This document shows positions 47,134 through 57,200 of a stretch of DNA of 64,000 nucleotides, piece by piece. Location: assembly GCF_047948215.1 (NCBI RefSeq), contig NC_134464.1, forward strand, positions 6,334,001-6,398,000. The letters run 5' to 3'. The stretch is from Lycorma delicatula. Taxonomy: Eukaryota; Arthropoda; Insecta; Hemiptera; Fulgoridae. The first letter of the stretch is position 1; each line of letters opens with the position of its first letter. The notes under the pieces are model-generated. The model was not told where the DNA came from. It was given only the letters and a program-made list of their open reading frames with translations, and searched no databases. The position numbers and the translations under genes are program-made.

Positions 47134-47333
47134 AGCCAAGCATAAGAAAGGTTTCCTATGAATCAAATCGTAACCGAGAAATTTTTGGTTTCCTATCACC
47201 TGTCCAATTCACTGTTGAGAATGGTAAACAGAATCAGTTTCTCCCGCAGACGGATTCTCGATTCTTTCGTTCACTATAAAAATCGATTAGAAGGAACGAA
47301 TCGTTCACGAAATTTCCCATTACTAGTAGACTC

Positions 47334-47900
47334 CCCCTTTTTTGGTGGAGGGGTTTTTACGTAGGAAGGGACCAAAAAATCTGCTCGCAGATACTTCAAC
47401 GTGCCCGTTTGTGGTTATGTCGGGTTCCAGTCAAATCAAGCCAGGACCGACTAAAACCTCTTCCCTGTCAGCGACATGCCAACCTTTCGGCATCACTCGG
47501 AACATGCCGCCCGACCGCATCAGCAATCATCAGGAGAAGGGGAGCCAAGACGCATAAAATGGAAACCAAAATGATCCCCTCCTCGGCGACCAAGTAACCC
47601 ACAACCCAGACAAGACTGAAGAGCGTAGATGCTTTATCCGGTAGAGGATAAAGCTATGAAGTCCCAACAGCTTCTTCGACAAAGACGACCTTGTAGGACA
47701 CCCCATACTCAGCTGCCCACCTTTCTCAAGCGGTCCGACGAATCCTCCTCTTGCATAGATACATCCATACTGGTCTTCTTCAATCATCTTCACTTTTAGA
47801 ATGTTGTAACACATCTTGAATACAGCATTCAACCGGATTCTGAAAAGAGCATCCGCCCCACAATGCACAACTCGTCTAGTGGCCCGGTGATATAGCAGCA
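47334..47900. other. GC-richer segment of unknown origin
   Basis: Begins straight after the right hAT target duplication and differs strongly in base composition from the AT-rich surroundings. A 112-codon minus frame (47530-47868) reads FKMCYNILKVKMIEEDQYGC; I do not recognise it. A 9-bp-arm hairpin (GCTTTATCC / GGATAAAGC) lies at 47631-47654. Probably a fragment of a retroelement related in composition to the one at 30540, but no shared motif was found. Confidence 0.4.
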
Positions 47901-48065
47901 GAGCTTTCTCTCCTCCACCCAGTGGATGCAGTGAAATGTTACTTGCAGACTCTTTCCCTTAAGTAAGCTGTGAAATAAACAATAACTTATCGTTTACTTA
48001 AAGTTATCGTTTTAACATTGTCATTGTTGTTGCGATAGTTTATCATCTAAGTTTCGATAGTTTAA

Positions 48066-48073
48066 TATCGATA
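48066..48073. promoter_or_regulatory. DRE-type motif upstream of BMS1
   Basis: Perfect palindrome TATCGATA about 140 bases before the BMS1 ATG. In Drosophila this sequence is bound by DREF and marks promoters of housekeeping and growth genes. The preceding 80 bases carry repeated partial matches (TTATCG, GCGATAG, TCGATAG), suggesting a cluster. Function here is inferred from position and motif only. Confidence 0.55.
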
Positions 48074-48214
48074 CTACTGTCTATAATCATGCATTATGTA
48101 CACTCGTGGTATAAGTTAAGGTTATATTGTATAATTCATAGAAGTAGTTGATATTGAAGAAGTGTCTCATAGAAGTAGTTGATATTTGTATTTTTGTACA
48201 CTTACATCGGTATT

Positions 48215-48266
48215 ATGGATGAAAATGGAACTGAGAAAAAGAAAGGCCATAGGGACCCTCATTCAG
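48215..48266 (+). CDS. BMS1: BMS1 exon 1 (start codon)
   Basis: ATG at 48215, reads MDENGTEKKKGHRDPHS and ends with the first base of a Gly codon at CAG|GTATCT. The PHSGRKAEKKK join to exon 2 is the conserved N-terminus of BMS1, which fixes this ATG as the start. Confidence 0.92.
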
Positions 48267-51200
48267 GTATCTCATATACGTTTAATTAAACTAGAAATAA
48301 GAAATCGAATTTACTTGTTAAGACGTTAACAAGTATTAATTTCGTATTTTGTTTTTTTTTAATTGTGTATATTATAATTAAAAACGTAATTATAATTTCA
48401 AAACGTAGAATTGTAAACTAATAACTACGTTTGTAATTTTATGTAGACTTTGACCGAACTTATTTTATTGAGTTAATGAAATAACACTTGTCTGTGTGCA
48501 ACACATGCTTACTTGTTTGTTTTGCTGTGCCTGGGAGAGAAATTACATGAAATGTATAACATTTGTTTCTTTTCAAGATGTGTTACTATGAGTGATTTAA
48601 GTACAGAATTTGCTAAGCAGTGTTAGTTTCTGTTGAAATTCATTTCTAATGAGTACCCTTTCCAAAAAGGGTTTCCCTATGATGTTAATTGACATTAAAA
48701 TTTCATTGATGTAGAATACAAATCAAAATGGTACTTCACTGTACTTTGGTGTTATTTGTTACATGATTTTGTTCGTACATGTATTTAGTGTTTATATATA
48801 CTGTTTTGTACCTTTCCTAATGTACATACTATATAATTATGTCATAACTTTATAGTATAGACAATATAACATTTGATACCAACCGCTGTTTTTTTAAGGG
48901 TGATGGTACTATATGCTTACCTTGAGTTGGAAGAAATGATAGATCTCTGCTTATTATTAGTAATTTGATTGCATAAATTGTTTTGCCAAAAGATCTATTG
49001 ACTAATTTTATAATTTATCTATCTGCAAATCTTAACCTCATTTGTGGATGCACACATCTGTTATCATCTCTATTTTCTCTTAGATTCATAAATATAGTGT
49101 GCCTGGTGATTGTAGTGCTATTTTTTCAATATCTTTTGTTTTAACACATATATGCACATCTCTCTTATATGGCTCTTCATTCAAGATAATCATTGGATGT
49201 TTCCAGTCATTGATTTGTATGGTTATTTCTAAATGAAGTTCACTGTTAATTGGTGTTATCTCACATTGCCAGTTATAACTGAAACAAATTGCGTTAAGAA
49301 ATAGAAACCCTTGAGTTCATAAACCATAATTGTCAATTTTCTTTTTTGTATAATAGTGGATAGATTATTGTAATTTTAGATTATTGTATTTTTAGATTAT
49401 TGTAATTTTTTTTAACTATAAGCCTTTTTTATTTTTGTAATTTTAGTGATTCAGTTATCAGTTATTTTTTTTGGAATTTTTTAATTTTTTTGTAGCCAGT
49501 TCTCCCACCTTAGATTTTTTTCTACTGCCTGCCCATTTTTGTTTTAATGTTTAATTTCAATCATTTCCTTTTTAATTATAATTATCAAATTTGTTAATTT
49601 GTCAATTTTAATTTCAGCAAACCATTCACTACAATCTTTCATGGAGTATTAATTAATAATTGGCTTAATACTTTAGTGGCTGTAGTTATTTTGGTTTCAT
49701 GTTTGTTTTAACTTCCTCTGAATCTACATTATGTTTTATTTATTGAGAATACTAAATCATCCATTTACTGTAAAGAAATTTGACATAAGACTGACTTTTT
49801 TTTTTACTTAGTAGAGAGCAGTTTTCTAGATGGACTAAGAATATCACAAGTACGCATATGTTGTGTGATTATATAATTGCATTGTGGTACAGTGTAATCA
49901 GGCTAGGGTAGGTGTTTATGACATATTTACTATTAACATGTTGGATGAAATTTACAGAACTAACTGTGTAATGGTATTGTTTTACTTTAAGTTTTAAAAG
50001 TTAAATTGCAAGTTACAGTAATTAAAATTACAATAGAATTATTCATTCTTTTTTCTTTATGCAGATTCTATTTTGTAAGTTGTTTATTGTTAGATTATGA
50101 CGAAAAATTAATACTTTGATAATTAGTGATAAAATCTCATTAAAAAAAAAATTTAACATATGTGAAAAATGTGTAGTAGAAAGTGCCAATAAAATAAATG
50201 CAAAAAAAACAACTAACTTTCAAAAGTATTCTAAAGGTTGTATATAAAAATAGTCCTATTAAAACAAACTATGATAATTTTGTCAAATACCGGTGCCTCT
50301 GATTATTTGTTTAAATACCAAATTTTTCCCTTTTAACTGTATAGGAATGCTATTTGATTAAACGAACCTAAAGATCTGATTAAATGAACTTAAATTGAAC
50401 TTAAAGGATAACATAAGTTATTTATCACAATGCCCTAAATTCAACTTGGTGTCTTAATATTGTTTAACAACTCCTTACTTTTCTTTCTTTTTCATTAAAC
50501 AAGATGACTTTCCATAAATAGCTCATTAAACAAGATAAATTCCCAAGCATTCACCTTGTGTACAGATGATTGTAGGTTCAGAATTTGGTGATTCAAAAAA
50601 AATTAATAATCACTGTGAAATTAGAGGAAAAGTAAGGTTCAGAAAATTTAGCTGAAAAGATGTCCACCGGGTTGGTCTAGTGGTGAACGCGTCTTCCCAA
50701 ATCAGCTGATTTGGAAGCCGAGAGTTCCAGCAAAGCCCTAGTCCTAGTAAAGCCAGTTATTTTTACATGGATTTGAATGCTAGATCATGGGATACCAGTG
50801 TTCTTTGGTGGTTGGGTTTCAATTAACCACACATCTCAGGATTGGTCGAACTGAGAATGTACAAGACTACATTTCATTTACACTCATACATATATCATCC
50901 TCATTCATCCTCTGAAGTATTATCTAAACGGTAGTTACCGGAGGCTAAACAGGAAAAAGAAAAGCTGAAAAGACGTGATATCTTCTTTTTTCAAAACTAA
51001 ATTCATTTGAATGTTTGAAGGATAATACCATGAAATCATTCTGATAATCAAAATATTTTCAGACAAAAATGCAAGAAACCCTGTGGAAAAACATTTAACA
51101 AATAGTTTATAGCGTTCATAATAATATTCCCATATGTCAGACAGCCTAAGCTAATATTCTTGGTAGAAATATATTTGCATCATTTCTCTGCATAATTTTT

Positions 51201-54200
51201 TTTTATCTTTATAGGCATTTCTGGAGTGATTTCTTTTTCATATGTGTAGTACTTTTGAAATCCTATCAGTATTTTAAATATAAATAAGAAAAGTAAATTA
51301 AAAGTGACCTTTAAAAATAAAACGCACAAGAACTTAAAAAATAATTATTTTTCAAATGTCAAATGAAGTTGTTAGTAGTTTTAGTGATTTTATCAAATAC
51401 CAGTACCACAATTTGTTCCCTTCAAAACATTAGTTTTTTAGAAGAATTTCTTTATTAATTGATAATTTACAGGCTGCTGCATTATTTCAATTTAAAGATT
51501 ACATAAAATTTACTTACTGACTGCAACAAGCAACTTTCAGCTGCTAAAAGTCCCTTATTGAATCTAGTATTTTCTGGAATGGGTTTGTTCCTTTCTCATA
51601 AAACATCGCATGAATTCAGTGAAGTAGGATTCCGTGTGGGGCCTGACCGTTCCCTTGTGCTTTTCATTCTGCCATTTCAGCGACTCTCACAAGCGTTCAG
51701 TGATTTGAATATGAGCATTGCTTTGAGGATCAACAAAATCGTACAAATGATTCACAGTATAATGTCAGAATCCTTTCATTTCCATTGTATTGACTGCCAC
51801 ACCAGGTATCTGGGTACAATATTCTCCCATCATTAAGATTGTCTTTGATAGCATTTAGTAGGGTTTGAATCGATCTATCAACAACTTTCACAACCAAACA
51901 CTCACCATTTTCACATCAAATGCTGCCAAAGCCCATTTTGGGTAGATGCAACCAGCATGATTTTTGCCCTTCAAGAACAGCATTTTGTCAATTGTACAGT
52001 TTTCCCCAATTTTACCTTGCCTGTGCTGTTCAGTATAGTCGACACACACTTCTCTAATGAAAACTACAGGCGACTACTGTATTTGGTCATTTACAGTGGT
52101 CATTTTCACTTGATAGTTTAAATGCACTACTATATAGAAAATGTATGATGTCATGAAGCTCAGCTTAGAGTAAAAGTACATTTGATGCAACACCATATAA
52201 CATCATCAGTTTGATAAAGATGAATAGTGGTATTCTACCAGGAACCAGGAACCATTGAGTTCCTGCATTTGCAGGAACTCAATGTCATTGTGTTTCAGAC
52301 ATTTATGTTAATCGTTGATTGCAAAATTAAACTGCTTTCACGATAAATGCAACTAACCAACTGTAGGTAACCAGTTACAAACCCACCAGTTTGGTCTAAT
52401 GGTGAATTAGTCATTACAAATAGCTCATTTCGAAGTGAGAGTTCTAAGGTTCAAATCCTAGTTAAGGCAGTTAATTTTATGGGGTATTCCATTTTAATTC
52501 AACAAATTCTCTGACATTTTGTTGTATCACTATTTTTGATTTTGATGATATTTGGTATATGATACTAACCCACCTTGTTTTGGCCAAAAAATACTTTTTT
52601 ATATTTTTATATTTTTATATTTGAGTAACAGACTATTTTCTAACTTGCCAACAGGTAAAAACAGCCATTTTCATCACTTTTTCCATGAGCTGTAACATTC
52701 TTATTTTACATCGTTCAGAGGGTCAAAAAGGGCTTTTTGGAAATAGTAAATATGGAACTTCATCTTTGTGTAATCAAAATTCATTTTGTTACATAACCAG
52801 ATCAAAACCGCTAAAAACACTGTTCCTTCTAACCATGAACATGTATCCAAAAAATTCACAGCATGTATTTTCTGAGATAATAAAATAGGCTTACTATACA
52901 AAATATTTTTATATGTCTATAATGAGATAGCTTATATTCTAGATAGTTTGTTACTTAAAGTATGACTTGTACACACAAACTCATGTTTAATCACGAAAGT
53001 GATTAGATATGCATGGACATGAATGCTTGCGTAATCCTGAATGGAAACATTTTAAAAGCCTCAGTTACTGTTTTGATTTCAAAGTAATATATTATACTGT
53101 GGTTACATAATGTACACTTGTTTATAAAGTGATTTTATTAGCAGTGAACTTTCTTTTATGCGATATCTTTTATTTTTAATTTTATTAATTAAAGAAATTC
53201 TTATTTTGGCTACAGAGAAACCAGGATAAGACAAAGTAAGGTGCAATTGGTAGTTTAATAATTTATACTAACTGTATTGTTATTGTAAGAACCCTTGCAT
53301 TTTATAAAAACAGATTATGGAGTGTTCAATTGGCATTCACACTGAAACAGTATGTCACAAATTGACTTATAATAGATCTTCAGTATTGCACAATGTTTTA
53401 GAGTTTACTGAACAGCAAATAAAATTTATATCTTTAAGAAGTGGGTGTACTGAAACAAAAAAATATGTGTATTTTTCATAAAACCGAATATTTAAATAAA
53501 TATTTTCATATTAATGGGAAAAGTTGCTCTAACCCATTTAGCTGTCTCACTAAACCAGTTAAGAAATCTCTTCAAGAAATATCTTTGGCACTTTCAACTA
53601 GCAATTCAGATTTAAAACTAATTCCAGGCAGAGCACTGTGTACAAAATGCTTAAACAAAATACAGAAACCACAACACAAGATGATACAGAAAGCGAACCA
53701 GAATGTCAAGATGTTTGAACCTCAATGTGTTATAGTCGAGTTGGTGAATAAAGCTTGTTCAGCACTTGGCATTTCCCCTATTAAGGTTCAAAAATTATCG
53801 AGCACGGCAAAGGAACCAATTTTACAAAAATAGCCAAGTCGGTTACCAGTAAATTAAATGATTCCTTTGATTTAAATATTTCTACAGAAGAAACCAGTTT
53901 AGTACCACAAAATTATGCTGATTTAGGTAGGAAATATGAAGAATTAATCATCAAAATAATGGATAAAATGAAAACATTTACTGCATCAACCCAAGAAAAA
54001 AATTAATATTTTAAGTTTATTACCAAGCAGCTGGAGCATTCAAAAAATTCAAAATGAGTTTAGTGGTAGTCAATATTTAGCTCGTCAGTTCAAACAATTA
54101 GTTAAAAGGTCAAGTGGAATTTTGCCACAAATTGACAAAAAGAAATCCAGTCCGTAATTGATGAAAATGTTATTAAATGTGTCCAAGATTTTTTTTCACA

Positions 54201-57200
54201 AGTATGATGAGCACTACCAAATGATGCCAGGCAAGATGGATTGTGTCTCAAGCTGATGGGAAAAAAATTAATATTAAAAAAAGGCTTATCATATGTAACT
54301 TAAAAGAATTATATACAGCCTTCAAAGAAAAACATAATTTAAAAATTGGTTATTCAAAATCTGCTGATTTAAGACCTAAATTTTGTGTACTGGCTGGTGG
54401 GTCAGGTACTCACTCTGTTTGTGTGTGTCACCACCAAAATGTAAAACTCATGTTATCTGCTCCAAAAATAAAATTGGATTACATAGAAAATGAAACATGC
54501 ATGCTTTCACAGTGTGAAAAATGCCCAGGCACTAATGAAGTGCAAAAAAAATTCAAAAGTGGCGATTTTGACATGAGAAATGAAGAACGTCGAAGACCAC
54601 CAAAAAAGTTTGAAGACAGTAAATTGTAAGCATTGTTGGATGAGGATGATGCTCAAACGCAATAACACCTTGCAGATCAATTAAATGTAACACGTGAAGC
54701 TGTCTCCAGACGTTTGAAAGCCATGTAAAAGATCCAGAACATGGGAAAATGGGTTCCACATGAACTGAATGAAAGACAGCTAGAAAATTGAAAAATCAGT
54801 TGCGAAATTTTACTCGATAGGTACAAAAGAAAGTTATTTCTCCTTTGTGACAGGTGACAAAAAGAGGATATACTTCAAGAATCCTAAGCGTAAAAGATCA
54901 TGGGTAAGTCCAGGCAAACCATCAACATCAATTGTAAGGCCAAATCTCTATGGAAAGAAGACAATACTCTGTGTTTGGTGGGATCAGAAGGGTGTGATCT
55001 ATTATGAGCTGCTAAAACCTGGTGAAACCGTTAATAATGAACGCTACCGACAACAAATGGTAGATTTGAATCAAGCATTGCATGAAATTGACCAGAATAT
55101 CAAAAAGGTAACACAAAGTGATTTTGCCTCATGTTAATGCACCATCACACACAGCAAAAGTGGTCAAGGAAGCGATTGAGGTGTTTAGTTAGGAAATACT
55201 TTTGCATGCGGCTTACTCACCAGACTTGGCTCTATCCGACTTCTATTTATTTGCATCGATGGAACACGCACTTGCTGAGTGAGCAGTGCTTCACTTCTTA
55301 TGAAAATGTACAAAGATGGCTTGATGACTGGTTTGCCTCAAAAGAGCAACAGTTTATTCGGCATGGCATTCATAAATTATCAGAGAAGTTTGAAAAATGT
55401 ATAGCTAGCAATGGACAATATTTAGAATAAAATATTTTTTATCATTTTCATACAATAAACATGTATTTTCTATACAAAAATTCTGGTTTCATGTTTAGAC
55501 ACCTGGTATAGATTTAAAATGTAAAAATTATGTCTGCTGCAAATATGATGGCAAGCGGTGGTTAGGCGAAGTCATTGAAGTTAAAATACATGAAAATGAA
55601 GAGGAATATCGAATACACTTTTTCTATTCACAGGGTCCTGGTACTTCATTCAAGAAATTGTTGAGGGATAATCAAATATGAGTTCAACCGGGAAATATTT
55701 TAAAGATTCTCACACCTTCAGAGTTTTTTCTATCAACTATTGGAAGAGAACAGAACATTATACCAAACATGAATAAGAAGATATCAGTTCTACTCGATAA
55801 AAAAATGGCAGGAGTACTAAGGTTAAGTTTGTTATCAAAACATGCATGATTAATTGATAATTTCCATGAGCAGGAGTAAAATAAGGTAAAAGTGAGTCAA
55901 ACAACTTGTTAATGTATTTGAATTGTTTATCATTTTATAATTATTATTCATCGTACCGTAATTGACTATTTATCATTTTGTAATTGACAGTTTATTAATT
56001 ATCAATTTATTCATTCTAATTAGTTTAGTTGTAATTTTTATAATCTGAAAAAAATATGTAACATCAGTATTCTTGAATACGTTGTTTGCGATTAGAAGGA
56101 ACGGTGTTTTTAGCAGTTTTGTTGTTGGCTTCATTACCCGTCAATCCCTTTTAAGTAACAAAATAAATTTTATATAGTTTTAAAGTACACAAAAAGTACT
56201 TACTGCTGTAAAAATTTCATATTTTTGCTATAAAATTTCATATTCTGGTTCCACATGTTGCCTTTGGGATCCAAAAATGAGACATTTTCAAAATCTTGTG
56301 ATTTTTCAACCCTTTTTTTTTTTTTTATGAAGGACACTCAGTAACAGTCCAATTTTTTTTTTTAATTACTATTAGCGCCTAAGAATTAAAAGGTAAAAAA
56401 CAGGCCCGTTACCCTAAGCCCATCATTATTTATTTTGGGCCCAAAATTTGAAAAAACAACAATTTTTAAACATAACTAAAGTAAACGTTACAAGATTTGG
56501 TTATGTAACAAAATGAATTATGAGTACACTAAGATGAAGTTCCATCTTTACTCTTTCCAAAAAGCCGTTTTTGACCCTCTGTACAATGTAAAATAAGAAT
56601 GTTATAGCTCATAGAAAAAGAGATGAAAATGGCTGTTTCTACCTGTCGGCAAGTTAGAAAATAGTCTTACTAAAGAAAATTTTATTTTTGAAATGTAAAA
56701 AAATATTTTTTGGCCGCTATAATGCGGGATCAGATACCAAATATTATCAAATTCAAAAATAGTGATACGACAAAATGTTTGGAAATTCTTCTTGGAATAG
56801 GATTTCAAAAGTACTACACATATAAAAAAGAAATCACTCCAGAAATGCCTATAAAGATAAACAAAAATTATGCAGAGAAATGATGTAAATATATTTCTAC
56901 CAAGAATATTAGCTTAGGCTGTCTGACATATGGGAATATTATTATGAAAGCTATAAACTATTTGCTAAATGTTTTTCCACAGGTTTTCTTGCATTTTTGT
57001 CTGAAAATATTTTGATTATCAGAATGGTTTCAGGGTATTATCATTAAAACATTCAAATGAATTTAGTTTTTAAAAAAGTAGATATCAGGTCTTTTCAGTT
57101 AAATTTTCCTCTAATTTCACAGTGATTATTAATTTATTTTTGAATCACCAAATTCTGAACCTACAATCATCTGCACACAAGGTGAATGCTTGGGAATTCA

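Larger units (their letters stand above)
43204..47325 (+). mobile_element. hAT element (ZBED-like) with exact 8-bp TSD
   Basis: Ends TAGAGGTGGGA and, at the right, the complement of TAGTAATGGGA, fitting the hAT pattern TAGnnnTGGGA. GTAGACTC is repeated exactly outside both ends (43196-43203, 47326-47333), the 8-bp target duplication of hAT elements. The plus-strand transposase relic has LTSFVTKPVPQSKSRALDIQ and NPGYSLPCRKT (44260-44455), then after a nested element MAITVHFIDYDCNLKTLLL (45570-45630), VSDNAENLKAV and IPCLAHTINLIVQ in shifted frames (45730-45820), and a TRWN-like TQWNXXL block near 45975. Frameshifts and stops make it inactive. The C-terminal dimerisation region is reduced or missing. 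Confidence 0.9.
51267..52485 (-). mobile_element. Merlin/ISXO2-like transposase relic in the left arm
   Basis: This stretch is absent from the matching right arm, where the break falls at CCTATTCC, so it is an insertion. Its minus strand reads IGENCTIDKMLFLKGKNHAG then YPKWALAAFDVK (about 52010-51900), and further on HYTVNHLYDFVDPQSNAHIQ (51780-51710). VNH...FVDP..NAHTQ is the end motif of the ISXO2-like/IS1016 DDE domain, found in eukaryotes in Merlin transposons. The frame is broken by stops. A 15-bp-arm hairpin lies at 52253-52284, and 52380-52480 looks like a diverged tRNA-type SINE head. Confidence 0.6.

Noticed and set aside
50664..50740. Possible tRNA gene
   Set aside because: The A-box and B-box belong to a dispersed SINE with target duplications and a long non-tRNA tail; the cloverleaf cannot be closed.
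53441..54629. Host gene inside BMS1 intron 1
   Set aside because: Multiple frameshifts, a mariner in the middle and flanking long inverted repeats indicate a dead mobile-element gene.
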